Part shown: in pieces, positions 21,641 through 31,990 of the stretch
Layout of the letters: each line of letters starts with the position of its first letter
How positions within the stretch are numbered: position 1 is the stretch's first letter
Source of the DNA: Mixophyes australis
Taxonomy: Eukaryota > Chordata > Amphibia > Anura > Limnodynastidae
Direction of reading: 5' to 3'
Length of the DNA stretch: 64,000 bases
Assembly: GCA_036250195.1 (NCBI GenBank)
Contig: JAVHZZ010000017.1
Location: 2,170,001 to 2,234,000 of the forward strand
The notes under the pieces: model-generated
Database searches by the model: none
Told to the model about the DNA's origin: nothing
Seen by the model: only the letters and a program-made list of their open reading frames with translations
Position numbers and translations under genes: made by a program

Positions 21641-22261
21641 TCAAGGGTGGGAATGCTCTGGACCAGCTGCACGCATAATCCTGCGACCAAAGCTTGCATC
21701 AGCCGATGCAAAACCCTGAAGTCTATAAAATCTTGTGAATGTGTGGACAGAAGACCAAGTCGCTACTCTACACAACTGTTCTGCCGACGCGCCGTGCCTA
21801 GCCGCCCAGGAGGCACCCACTGCCCTAGTAGAATGTGCCCTTAAAGTCTGCGGAACGGCTAGAGAAGCTAAAACATAAGCCTCACGAATCGTGGACGTAA
21901 TCCACCGAGCAATTGACTGCTTTGAAGCAGGCCAGCCTCTTTTATTGGCGTCATATAAAACCAAAAGATCTCTGGTCTTTCTAACCTGCGCTGTACGATC
22001 TACATAAATTTGTAGAGATCGCACCACATCCAAGTACTGCATAGACCCTTCTGAAGAGTCCCTCTTTGCCTTAAAAGCCGGGACAACAATTTCCTGATTT
22101 AGGTGGAATCTAGAAACCACTTTAGGAACAAAAGACGGCTTGGTCCGAAGGACTGCCCTGTCTGCGTGAAAAATAAGAAAAGGAGGGTCACAGCGAAGTG
22201 CCCCAAGCTCAGACACTCTTCGTGCTGAAGCTATGGCCAACAAAAACACTGTCTTCCACAT
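21641..22261 (-). CDS. DIRS tyrosine recombinase
   Basis: 206-codon frame. Visible catalytic pattern: first Arg in ASARRVSELGALRC, H-x-x-R in LRAHSTRAVGASWA, and a late Tyr in TWSSVHTFTRFYRL. These define the phage-integrase-like fold that inserts the circular DNA copy. The 5' part of the domain lies in the preceding overlapping frame. The end lies next to the internal complementary region, as in other DIRS elements. Confidence 0.9.
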   Translation of the reverse strand: MWKTVFLLAIASARRVSELGALRCDPPFLIFHADRAVLRTKPSFVPKVVSRFHLNQEIVVPAFKAKRDSSEGSMQYLDVVRSLQIYVDRTAQVRKTRDLLVLYDANKRGWPASKQSIARWITSTIREAYVLASLAVPQTLRAHSTRAVGASWAARHGASAEQLCRVATWSSVHTFTRFYRLQGFASADASFGRRIMRAAGPEHSHP

Positions 22262-23155
22262 AAGATACCGTAAGTCAATAGACTGTAAAGGCTCAAACGG
22301 ATCGTCCCCAGGAGCTTAATGCAACTGAGAACAGAGATACTCCTCTTCCTCAGCAAGACTCTGGTCTTTGACTGCAAAGCTAAGACTTTTTCTGCTGGGA
22401 GATAAACTCTCAGAGACTGAGTATCAAAAAGCAGACCCAAGAATCGCATCTGCTGAGTTGGCACCAGCGATGACTTGGGTAAATTCAACACCCAACCGTG
22501 ACTCTGAAGAAACTGCATAACAGTCTGAATCTGTTGGGATAAAAGGACCGCAGACGGTGCCTTCAACAGAAGGTCGTCTAGGTAAGGCGCAATAGACCGG
22601 CCATGACTGCCATGATCTTGGTAAAGACTCTGGGAGCGGTAGCCAGGCCGAAGGGGAGTGCCCTGAACTGAAAGTGCGCCTTTCCTACTGCGAACCGAGG
22701 GAGACTCTGGTGTCCTTCCCAGATCGGTAAATGTAGGTAAGCAACCTTGATGTCTAATGATGCCAAAAACTCCCCTTTTTCTATCCCTGCTATCACAGAG
22801 CGAAGGGATTCCATGCGAAATCTTTGAATCTTCAGCTGCTTGTTCAGAGACCGAAGATTCAGGATGGGCCGGAAGGATGCGTCTGGTTTTGGCACCAGGA
22901 AGAGGTTTGAGTAAAAACCTCGCCCCCGTTCTAGAGGAGGGACCTGAACTATTACTTGAGCAGAAAGGAGCTTTTGTATGGCTTCCTAAAGTGCTACACG
23001 TCTGCGGGGGCAAGAGGGGAGAGGAGTGGGCTAGATCTATGACGTAGCCCCGGGACACAACACCTTGAACCCAGAGATCCGTCGTGGATTTCCACCACCG
23101 ATCCCTGAATTGAAGAAGACGTGCCCCCACCTGATGCTTCCCCTGAAGAACTATG
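22231..23155 (-). pseudogene. DIRS reverse transcriptase / RNase H, frameshifted
   Basis: Two frames carry the domain. Flanking parts are in one frame; the central part, with FRPILNLRSLNKQL, FLASLDIKVAYLHLP and FRALPFGLATAPRVFTKIM, is in another (22895-22578). The catalytic box PYLDDLLL is back in the first frame, followed by GWVLNLPKSSLVPTQQMRFL. At least two frameshifts are needed to read it, so it is inactive. Confidence 0.85.
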
Positions 23156-24614
23156 TCACGCGGAGGGCTTGTCTGCTGGACAAGCAGAACCTCTCCTTGC
23201 TGTACCTCTAGCTCCTCTGCCTCTAATGGCCGATGATCTAGACGCTGAGGAATACCCTCTATTAAAGGCACCTCCTCGGGAAAAGCTCCGAAAGGAACGA
23301 AATCTACCCTGACGGGGCCTGTTTGAAACCGTGGGTAGAGCAGTACTCTTACCTCCCGTGGTCTCCTGAATAACCCTTTCGAGCTCTGCCCGGAATAGAG
23401 TTCGTCCATCAAAGGGTAAATTCTCTAAAGCTTTCTTAGAGTCTGCGTCCACCGACCACGTCCGTAACCATAGACGACGAGCTGCTACAGTAAGAGCCGA
23501 GCCCTTGGCATTTACCGAAACTGCATCCATGGCAGCGTTCCCTACGTACTCCGAAGTTTCTAGTACATGTTCTGCTAGATCTACTAGCTCTGTACGCGGA
23601 GTGTTATCTCTAAGGCCCTTAATCAAAGCCTCCATCCATAACTGTACAGCCTTGTTGGCCCATGCTATAGCCATATTAGGCCTAAACAAACTTCCCACAG
23701 CGGTATAAGCTGAGCGAAGAGCCAGATCACACTTCTTATCAGTGTAATCCTTAAGGGTTATCCGCTCTTGGACCAGGATAGCTGAAGATGAAGCTAACCG
23801 GGCTACCGGTGTGTCCACCCTAGGCAAAGTCTCCTATTTTACTGTGTCCTCAGGAGGCAGAGGATAAAGAGACTTACTTTCCCGGCATCATAAACTGCTT
23901 ATTTGGCTTGTGCCAAGCTTCAGAAATAATCTCCAACATTTCTGGAGAATACGGGAAAATTGCTAACTGTGCCTTAGGTCTTTTAAATAAGGATATATCC
24001 TTAGGCGCTACGGGCTCCGGATCAGTTAACCCTAAGGCATGTCTGATTCCCTAAATAAGACTGTCCACGCTCGTGGAGCCAGAGTCAGAATCATAGATAG
24101 CCTCCCCTTCTGGGTCGATATCTACCTCACCTTCTTCGGCTGAGGAGCGATCAGAAAGCTGATCTATTTCCAGATCTGCATCAGTAATGGCTCTCTTACC
24201 CCTCTGGGAAATAGATACTAGCCTATCTTCTCCGTGGTTAGACCCTGCCTGTGATGTGGCATTCTCGTCAGACTGGCTGCCTGCAAGTGTAAGTGGGGTA
24301 GTGTTGTCACGTACCTCTATTGCCCGCAGCATCACAGCCGTCATTTTCTCCATAGCCGAAGAAAAAGACCTAATCCAGGGCGGTTCCACCATTGCAGAGG
24401 ATCCCTCCTGGGCTGGGTTGTTTCGCCTCTGAGCGTCCGCAGTACAAGCTGCGCAAAGGGCGTTTCGGTCTGTGTGGCCAACAGAAAGTTTTGTGTTACA
24501 TTTTGAACAGGCATAATATACTGCAGCAGGCACAGAAGTACCCTTGCCTTTAGCTGTCCCCTTCTCCGCCATTGTTCTGCTTCTTAAAATAATTATTAAA
24601 AGAAATACAGACAA
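23156..24614 (-). pseudogene. DIRS gag-like region, broken
   Basis: The N-terminal frame 24614-24051 has a double CxxC motif (YACSKCNTKL...ALCAACTADA) and an acidic segment. After a stop at 24051 the coding sense continues (PYSPEMLEIISEAWHKPNKQ), and another frame, 23827-23156, holds ITLKDYTDKKCDLALRSAY and an Arg/Gly/Ser-rich tail (RFRSFRSFSRGGAFNRGY). This tail resembles nucleic-acid-binding C-termini of DIRS gag proteins. Confidence 0.75.
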
Positions 24615-25544
24615 TTTAAGACGACAAAATAGGAGAGTCCTGTGCTAGGAAGTCTCTGAAAGAGCACCACTCCAAATAATACAAAAGACCAATATAGTAC
24701 ATGGGTCCCTGTCTGTGAAAATTCCTTTTACATGAAATAACTCACAAGACCATATAACCACATATATACACTCCCCAAATGCTCCTCTAATCATACAAGC
24801 CTGTAGCGATTAGGGTATATAAGGATATCACCGGAGGAGAGGCAGAGCAGAGGAATCTACAGACAGAGCTGCACGCTTTCAGCAGTGACCTTCTCTTCAC
24901 CCCCGTCGTTCACCGCGCGGGAAGACCAGATCCAGGAAGCTGCAATAACACTCCTCCCCTTCCTGGCTCTGCCTCTGTAAAACAAAACTCACTGGCCCCA
25001 TCCTCCAATGGCCGCCTAGGAGAGTCTAATGGCGCGCTATTCAGATTTTATGCCCAGCTCAGCGCGCTCCTAACTGCAGCCGACTCACCTCTCCCGAGTG
25101 TGAGCGCTGATTCTGTCCCCCAATATGCTCGTTCTGTCTAGGGAGAGCGGGGACCTGTCGGCAAGAGGATCGCGGCAGGGGGGGGGGGAGAGGCTGATAC
25201 AGCTTCACTCCCCTGCCGCTGCTAGACACATACAAGTTGCACTAAAACACCGTTCTGTGTCCCTTCTGAATATTTTCACCTTCCACTTAGACCAATAAAC
25301 CTAACTAATGGCCCCTTAGAATAAATGCAGGCAGAGGTGCTGGTAGAAATGAGCGCTAGGCTTCATTTACCTGCGCTGGGATCCAGAGTGAGCAGAGCTG
25401 AGTCCTACTCACTCTGCTGGGTCTTGCCTGGGATCCCGCGCTGCACCTGAATAGAATAAAAAATAAAAACATGTAATCCTACTGCTAGACAAAGTATAGG
25501 CAGGAGCCTATACTCCAGTGACCAAACTCTAAGTCACTTAAAAA

Positions 25545-25680
25545 AACTAAGGATCTCTCTGGAGAGGAGGTGCATAGCAGGGGAGGAGTCCAAAGATTTA
25601 ACAGTTAAAGTGATAAGAACTCCTGAGCCCACTACTATACCCAATGTCTCGCAGTGTCCCCCAATGGCAGGGAAGAGAAA
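25545..25680. repeat. DIRS right inverted terminal repeat
   Basis: Inverted copy of 21285-21416, ending in GGCAGGGAAGAGAAA. The last bases are those found at the joint of the internal complementary region. Confidence 0.85.
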
Positions 25681-26469
25681 TTAGAATTTATAGAATGTAA
25701 GAAGCTGTCTCTGGTATGTGTACTGTCAGTGGCTTCACTAGGCAGGCACAAGATGGCTGATTATCTTCTGCTTAGTTATTTTCTGTATAGAGGAAGTGAA
25801 TCTGCATGATACAGGGGGTTGGGTAGTGTTATGTGGCTGCGGGGGCTCACTGTACCATTATTAACCCTGGCACATCACTCATTAAAAATTTTCACTTGTG
25901 CAGTGCCAGAGGCTGGGAGACACTGTGACAAATGGAGCCCATCACTGACCAGGCTTGTAGAACAATCCCTGCACTAGTCTGACTTACTATAACGGGATCA
26001 CTTTGAACAAGTCTTATTGCAAAGGTGAAATGAAAAGAGTCTATACTACTGAACTTTTATATTTCAGATCCCCATAAGATGGAGCAAAGTTTTGCACCCC
26101 TGTAGACACATCTTGACCCACTTAGCCATGGGCATACCATATAAATGAGAGCTTTTGTACAAAAATGACATCACAATATTGCATTTAGACCGTGGGACAC
26201 ATTTTTCAAGCTTCATAATCAATCCCCAATGGCAAAGTATTACAGATTACAGGATTATTATATGAACTCACACCTTCAATTAGAGAGTATGAACAAACAT
26301 ACTGTAACAGTGTCTCAGATCCCACATTATATCTCCAACCCATTGCCAGAATTATATATTACTCAGTACCCAATATATCAAGGTAATCTTGTTTTAACTG
26401 TGTACAGCGTGGACCATATCTGGTAGATAAAATAGTTCCACACATGAGTGATCACATTTTGTGTATAAA
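25681..26469. other. Non-coding 3' flank of the minus-strand zinc-finger gene
   Basis: No gene seen. It probably includes the 3' untranslated region of the finger exon ending at 26470; a clear polyadenylation signal could not be fixed. Confidence 0.4.
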
Positions 26470-27149
26470 CTATGTAAATATATTATGCTTAGTTGAATTT
26501 ACATTAATAAAATCAACTGTTTTTACAATATTAATTGATTTCTGTGTAAAACATTTCCCACATTCAGAACATGGAAACGGTTTCTCACCTGTGTGAGTTC
26601 TCTGATGTCTAATAAGTTTTGATTTCTGTACAAAACATTTCTCACACTCAGAACATGGAAATTGTGTCTCATCTGTGTGAGATCTCCGATGTTCAACAAG
26701 ATTTGATTTATATACAAAACATTTCCCACACTCAGAACATTGGAATGGTTTCTCACCTGTGTGAGTTCTCTGATGTTCGACAAGCTTTGATTTATATGCA
26801 AAACATTTCCCACACTCAGAACATGTAAAAGGGTTCTCAGCTATGTGACTTTTCTGATGTTTATGAAGAGATAATTTAACTGTACAGCTTTTCCCACCCT
26901 CAGAACATCGAAATAATGTATCATCTGTATGAGCTGTACTATGTGTAACAATATCTATGTTATCAGGATTACATTCCTCATGATTAGAGAGTTCAGATGA
27001 TTTATCTGCACTGTAAAGTATTGGATATATATTTAGGGTAATTGGGTTCTCTCCTGTAGAATCTTGAGTAATGTTGTTATCTTCCATTTCAAAATCTGTA
27101 GATAAAATCAGTTGCTCCCCCAAGATATTCTTGCGTTTACATCCATATG
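26470..27149 (-). CDS. C2H2 zinc-finger exon, minus-strand gene
   Basis: The acceptor (minus strand TTTTACTTTCAG) is at 27151-27150, and the exon continues in phase 1 from 27390-27501, giving GT-A-YGCKRKNILGEQ. A linker carrying SELSNHEECNPDNIDIVTHS matches the left locus. Then come a degenerate first finger (CSEGGKS), three complete C2H2 fingers, including PFTCSECGKCFAYKSKLVEH and QFPCSECEKCFVQKSKLIRH, and a final finger cut after CGKCFTQKS. The tail INIVKTVDF replaces the histidine half, and the related tail NIVKSFNC is seen at the left locus. The hydrophobic MKILGIVIC run upstream of 27149 in the same frame is intron. Likely a small nuclear DNA-binding protein, or a locus in decay. Confidence 0.8.
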
Positions 27150-27389
27150 CTGAAAGTAAAATAAATGTAAGGAAGGACATTGAGCTGCAGATTACAATAC
27201 CCAAAATTTTCAAACTATGAGCGGGTTGTTCAGCTGTTTAATTTCAATTTGCAATTGACGAACACTTCATTACAATTATAAAAGCGCATTATCAAGCACA
27301 TTGCTTAGATGCAGTCATAATTGGAATTCTTGTAATGACTCAATAAACAAAATATATGACTCTTTACTGTAATACATTTTATTACTCAC

Positions 27390-27501
27390 CTGTGCCGATA
27401 TCTGTAGGGATTTCCTCCTCCTTACACTGCTGATCACCCCTCACATACGTCTCTTCCTCTCCCTCTATAATTTTTATTTTAATATCAGTCAGGATGTCAT
27501 C
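27390..27501 (-). CDS. Zinc-finger gene linker exon (second ETYVRGDQQ copy)
   Basis: Encodes DDILTDIKIKIIEGEEETYV, then RGDQQCKEEEIPTDIGT. The acceptor (GGCTATTTAG) and donor (ACAG|GTGAGT) fit, and the length is 112 bp (phase 0 in, phase 1 out), joining the finger exon correctly. This acidic IKxExxEGEEETYVRGDQQCKEEE module is standard in anuran zinc-finger proteins. Confidence 0.85.
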
Positions 27502-27529
27502 CTAAATAGCCCGCAAAAGAATGATAATT

Positions 27530-28079
27530 TTTTAGTCAAGTTTTTTTATTGGTATTTCAAAACAGAACATAAAGAAAATAATTATTTTTGAATAAACGTG
27601 ATAGATATAAATCACCGGGTGTGACACATTACATCAAAGATTAGTAAATTTCCAATACTTATGCAGGTATACAAAAACATACAGAATAATATCAAGACTG
27701 ACAATAATACAGTATATATCAGATGGCATGGGTCCCCATGGACTCATGGGCACCCCTGATCATCATCATCATCTATTTCTTTATATAACGCCACTAATTC
27801 CACAGCGCTGCACAGAGAACTCACTCACATCAGTCCCTGCCCCATTGGAGCTTACAATCTAAAATTCCCTAACATACACACACAGACCAAGAGAGACTAA
27901 GGGCAATTTAATAGCAGCCAATTAACCTACCAGTATGTTTATGGAGTGTGGGAGGAAACCAGAGCACCCGGCGGAAACCCACGCAAACACGGGGAGAACA
28001 TGCAAACTCCACACAGATAAGGTCATGGTTGGGAATCAAACTCATGACCCCAGTGCTGTGAGGCAGAAGTGCTAACTGT
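27530..28079. repeat. Frog interspersed repeat in intron
   Basis: From about 27750 the sequence (ATCATCATCATCATCTATTT, ACGCCACTAATTCCACAGCG, GGGAGGAAACCAGAGCACCC, GGGGAGAACATGCAAACTCC, CAGTGCTGTGAGGCAG) is a repeat abundant in anuran genomes. Its exact family was not assigned. A partially related copy, sharing only the GGCGCTATATAAATAAATGA end, is at about 48800-48965. Confidence 0.7.
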
Positions 28080-28664
28080 TAGGAACCCCTCCAGCCAGTA
28101 CAGCAAAACCCGGAGTCTGCTCCGAAAGTCCGGTGTTCACTGTTGGGACAGACTTGGCTGCAGACAGAGGGTTGTGAGATGTCCACTGGCTGGGGAGAAC
28201 CCAGGAATAGAGTTACAGAGGCCGTAGAGTAGGAAGTGCAGGAGCGAGTCCAGTGAGACACCGAGTGGATGGTGTCAAGACTGATATATCACTCATTGCC
28301 ACTGGAATAAATAAGGAACAGTTGATAGAGAAGTCCCCTGATCCACAATGGTTTCTGTACCGGTACTTGTCCGGAAAGGAACGGAACTTACAGTGATAGG
28401 TAAAGATGATGAAACTGAACGTAGGCAGTAGCCAAGGGTAACTACAACCCACAGTACCGGTGAGAGTCTAGAGATTTTAGGGAAATAGTTCTTAGGCGAT
28501 TGCCGGGGGTAACTGCAACCCTCAGTACCGGTGAGAGTACGGAGATTTAGGGGTACAGTTCTTAGGCAGTTGCCAAAGGCAAGAGGGGGCTGGACTGTTT
28601 CTGCATTATCCACAAAGAACTCTTCCCACAAGGCAACCAGATCAGGTCCCTTGCCCATTAAAGG
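28080..28664. repeat. Possible LTR fragment with a 69-bp duplication
   Basis: Begins TGTTAGGAACCCCTCC. The segment CAGTACCGGTGAGAGT...AGTTCTTAGGC occurs twice, 69 bp apart (about 28452 and 28521). It sits between an interspersed repeat and an L1 fragment, and no coding function is seen. Confidence 0.35.
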
Positions 28665-29470
28665 TAACTAAAAGGGTTCAGGTTCCAGAAAGATTGACCC
28701 CCTGGTAATGGCAAAGTCTACAGACAATATAAGAGGGGAATGGTCGCAGAGTTGTATCAGTCTTTCTAATGTAAGATTTTGGCTATGAAGGCACAGGGAG
28801 GTGCCCCGGGTGGAGCCGCCTAAGAAGGGATGCGATGAGCTTGCTCCACTGCGAACTGAGCCGTAAAGAAATCCTTCCCAAAAGCTTGAATTAACCATTT
28901 CTCCAAGAAACATTCAGTACCAGGCCCCTCCACTTATTCAGGTAACCCCACAAAACGAGTATTATTGCATCAGAGACTCCCCTCACTATAAGAAAGCGTC
29001 TGCTTACATGCCAACATCTGAGCTTCCAAATTATCAATTTGACCCTTCATAGGTGCTGTAGCATCTTCTAGAGTCTCCACTTCAGCCACTCACTATTGGA
29101 TTTGTTGCATATCATGTCTGAAAAGGGAAAGGTCAGCCAGCTGTAGAAGCTGCTGCAATGTGACCTCAGGGTAAGTAGGTGAGGTTGGTGCATTAGGAAC
29201 AGTGGTAGTTTGGGAGGGCACACAGAATGGAGTTTCAAACCGGTCAAGCCATCCGGCCAGAGCAGCATGATCATATAACGAGGAAAATACATCCCAATAT
29301 AGAGGAATGGGTATAATAATAGTATTGTATTTCATGGATAAACACTTGTATGAAAGTCTTACCATGAAAGTACCCAAGGCAGGATCATAGAACAGAGTCA
29401 AGATAGTATAGACACCACTTCTAAAAGGCAAACTGGATAATCCAGATATGGGAATAAGGTTCAATAAATA
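28665..29470 (-). pseudogene. L1 (Tx1-like) ORF1 fragment
   Basis: Minus-strand translation, with several stops, shows a heptad-like stretch (GQIDNLEAQMLACKQTLSYS), then CNNTRFVGLPE, then ECFLEKWLIQAFGKDFFTAQ and AVEQAHRIPS...APPGAPPCAFIAKILH. This is the coiled coil, RRM and C-terminal region of L1 ORF1 RNA-binding proteins. Confidence 0.8.
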
Positions 29471-30230
29471 AGCTTATGCCTGTCCCACAGGAGTAATATA
29501 TATTAGATGTCAAGTGCCAGGATGTTATCACAGCACAAACAGGCAAGATAGCATAAGTCAAATTACAGCCACTGTGTGAGGTACCTGCATGCACTCAGAG
29601 CCTGAGGCCCAGCTGTTGGGGATCCAATCTGTATCTCAGGATGGAAGGCTGACTTGGAGCAACAGAACTGTGCAGCATGAGGACAAATCGCCGCTCTCTA
29701 TGGTGGAAAATAGGGCACTACCAAGATGTCAGCCCAGATTACAGGACAGGAACATAAAATGTCCGTCCCCAGCTCCCAGGGCAGAGGGGTATAGTCTACA
29801 GCATTGTCATGTACTCAAGTCGCACACAGTAAAGGGAAGAGCCTGAGCAAGTGTCGGCACCCGACGACCTGACAGTGATGGGTAAGTATGGTGATCTGTC
29901 TCACCACAGCAGGGGTCCCTGGGGTGTCCGCACCAACAGTCAGCGTCAGCAGCACGGAGAGGCAGAAGCGCTGTCCACCAAGGAGTCAGGCTGCAGCGGG
30001 TCCGCTCAGATAGCAGCCTCCGCACACCAGGCTGGGGTCTCGAAGAGCAGCGCGGCAGCCGCGGATCAGGAGAAGTACCCCAGAGGATGCCAAGAGGGGT
30101 AAGTAAGCTCCAGGACTAGACAGAGTCCAAATAAACCAGCAAACTCAAAATGGAGGATAAATGCAGGAATTTTAGGATGGAGAACGTAGCAAGCATACTT
30201 GTACTCCATGTATGTCCAGGACACGACCCC
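29471..30230 (-). mobile_element. L1 5' region, CpG-rich
   Basis: Immediately upstream (minus strand) of the ORF1 fragment. GC- and CpG-rich between 29850 and 30100, like an L1 internal promoter, with a possible ORF1 start region. Plus-strand open frames here are shadows. Confidence 0.5.
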
Positions 30231-30384
30231 TTTAAGAATATTATATTAAATAATATCTGATTTAATAATGTGAGATGAAACAGAAGAATATGAGAGTATA
30301 AGATCCACGCTGTTTTTTTACAGATAATATAATAAAATCACTTTGGCATTTAGGTATTTGGCAAAACCCTAAAATGTCATCTAC

Positions 30385-30449
30385 CTGAAACTCCTGTGAA
30401 TAAAGAGGACGGAGATATCTCTCTGGGGTATTTCTGTTACTGGATCCAT
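30385..30449 (-). CDS. Zinc-finger gene exon, second DGSSNRNTPER copy
   Basis: Encodes (D)GSSNRNTPERYLRPLYSQEF; 65 bp, phase 1 in and phase 0 out. Acceptor TTTCCTACAG, donor TTTCAG|GTAGAT. The module matches the conserved NTPERCPRPLYSQ box found after the KRAB-like box in frog finger genes. Confidence 0.8.
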
Positions 30450-30534
30450 CTGTAGGAAACACACAGTGACTGATTACATTGTTTATACAAGGAGAATATG
30501 TGACTCTTGTCTGTAATAAGTGTTTATTACTCAC

Positions 30535-30634
30535 CTATGCTGATTTCCTCCTCCTTACACTGCTGATCACCCCTCACATACGTCTCTTTCCTTCCCTCTA
30601 TAAATTCTAATTTAATAACAGTCATGACGTCATC
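30535..30634 (-). CDS. Zinc-finger gene linker exon (first ETYVRGDQQ copy)
   Basis: Encodes DDVMTVIKLEFIEGRKETYV, then RGDQQCKEEEISI; 100 bp, phase 0 in and phase 1 out. Acceptor GGCTGTTTAG, donor CATAG|GTGAGT. Clearly a duplicate of the exon at 27390-27501. Confidence 0.85.
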
Positions 30635-30802
30635 CTAAACAGCCCACAAAACAATACAAATATATTTAATAATAACTGATTTAATAATTTGTGATGAGAC
30701 AGAGGAATGTCAGTGTATATGATCCACACAAGTATTTTTTTTACAGATCATATATTGGGAAATTCACTTTGGTATTTGGCGAGACCCTAAAATGTCACCT
30801 AC

Positions 30803-30891
30803 CTGTGGAATACTGTGATTTTCCTGTGTACAATCCTGTGAATAAAGAGAACACGGACATCTCTCTGTGGTATTTGTGTTACTGGATCCAT
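30803..30891 (-). CDS. Zinc-finger gene exon, first DGSSNTNTTER copy
   Basis: Encodes (D)GSSNTNTTERCPCSLYSQDC, then TQENHSIPQ; 89 bp, phase 1 in and phase 0 out. Acceptor TTTCCTACAG, donor CCACAG|GTAGGT. Together with 30535-30634 it forms an exon pair that is repeated as 30385-30449 plus 27390-27501. Confidence 0.85.
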
Positions 30892-31008
30892 CTGTAGGAA
30901 ACATACACTGAGTGAATACATTGTTTATATGTGATTCTCAGATGATGTGTATCTAGGTGGCCTTCAAAACTGTTCTCTCCCTTACAATAAATGAAAATCT
31001 CCTCTTAC

Positions 31009-31132
31009 CCAGCGATTTGAGAATCCAGTGATTCTCCATCATTACGTCTTTGAAAAGACTCTTCTGCAATCTTAAATACGTCCACTCCTGCATGGATAAA
31101 TAGACAGTGACATCCCAACACTTTATAGGAAC
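31009..31132 (-). CDS. KRAB-like box exon
   Basis: Encodes [20 protein letters not shown], then [20 protein letters not shown], then L. Acceptor GTGTATTAG, donor CTGG|GTAAGA, phase 0 in and phase 1 out. The pattern [10 protein letters not shown]...L..LYKDVMMEN is the KRAB-like A box of frog zinc-finger proteins. In mammalian KRAB proteins this box recruits TRIM28; whether the frog version does so is not certain. Confidence 0.88.
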
Positions 31133-31211
31133 CTAATACACCCAATGATACAGTCATCACGCAGACACATCCCCTGGTGTTACTGTATTATGTCACATTC
31201 CCAGCAGTCAC

Positions 31212-31388
31212 CTCTCCAGTCACCAGCGGAATGATCTTGTTGATCAGTTCCAGGATCTTCTAGTCATTGTTTCCCTCATATATCAGTGAGTGAGGTGGAG
31301 GAACCGTGATGGGACTCTGGGTCCTGCTCAATACTCCTGACACACTTGAGGGTGGCCCACCAAATCTCTTTATTACTACGGTGTAATC
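31212..31388 (-). pseudogene. N-terminal module exon with in-frame stop
   Basis: 59 codons between acceptor TTCACAG and donor GGAGAG|GTGACT. The exon encodes DYTVVIKRFGGPPSSVSGVL, then SRTQSPITVPPPHSLIYEG, then NND, a TAG stop at 31262-31260, then KILELINKIIPLVTGE. The usual residue at the stop is Gln (CAG), so a single C-to-T change explains it. Translation could still start in the next exon at the Met of YLSMQEW, which would remove half the KRAB-like box. Otherwise the locus is a pseudogene. Confidence 0.8.
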
Positions 31389-31990
31389 CTGTGAATTGAA
31401 TTGGATAAAAAGATAAACGAAGCTCCATGTATTTGGAATTTTTAGGACTTAACTACAATACAATAATAGTATATTTTACAAATACAACCAATATCCTATA
31501 TGTAACTGTTTCATATATACAGGAAAGTAGAGTGTATATAGCATTTACATCTACTGCAGCTCAGTGGGCTCACCTATCACCCAAACCTTCAGTGGGTTCA
31601 CCTTTAAAGACAAGTTTAAAGTGGGTTCTTGTAGTAGACAGTGGACTCAGAATGGCCAACCTACGGAAGATAATAGGAGAAGTAAGTGCTAGATACATTC
31701 TACTAGACAGTCCATATAGGAAACACTTACAGGTAGGACAGGGGTTGGATTTGTAAAACTAGCCCTTCTTGTCCATTTTGCACATTTAAAAAGTCCAGGA
31801 AAGTGGAAACATTCTATAATCGTAAAACTTACAACTAAAAATACAGCAAAACCTGTAACTCATTTTAATCAGATTTGGTATTTCAGCAGTTTGAACAGTG
31901 TAGTAAATCGTACAACTCCAGTGAGTAAAACATAACCTAGCACAGACCCGTTGGGGTTGCACTAATTTAAAAATCAAAATCCATTCCTAA
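31389..31990 (-). other. Upstream intron, homologous to 3030-3393
   Basis: No exon seen. Inverted homology to the left locus extends from the acceptor to about 31740. The plus-strand open frame 31427-31756 is a shadow of this intron. Confidence 0.55.

Larger units (their letters stand above)
21247..25680 (-). mobile_element. DIRS-type tyrosine-recombinase retrotransposon, decayed
   Basis: About 4434 bp with inverted terminal repeats, minus-strand gag, reverse transcriptase and tyrosine recombinase frames, and an internal complementary region near the recombinase end. This matches the DIRS-1 plan: no integrase, no target-site duplication, replication through a circle joined at the termini. 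Several frameshifts and stops make it inactive. Confidence 0.9.

Noticed and set aside
27150..27213. N-terminal hydrophobic MKILGIVIC as a signal peptide of the minus-strand zinc-finger protein
   Set aside because: A clear splice acceptor at 27151-27150 places it in the intron.
31427..31756. 109-codon plus-strand frame resembling the minus-strand frame at 2935-3357
   Set aside because: Similarity comes from homologous introns of the two zinc-finger loci, which are in inverted orientation.
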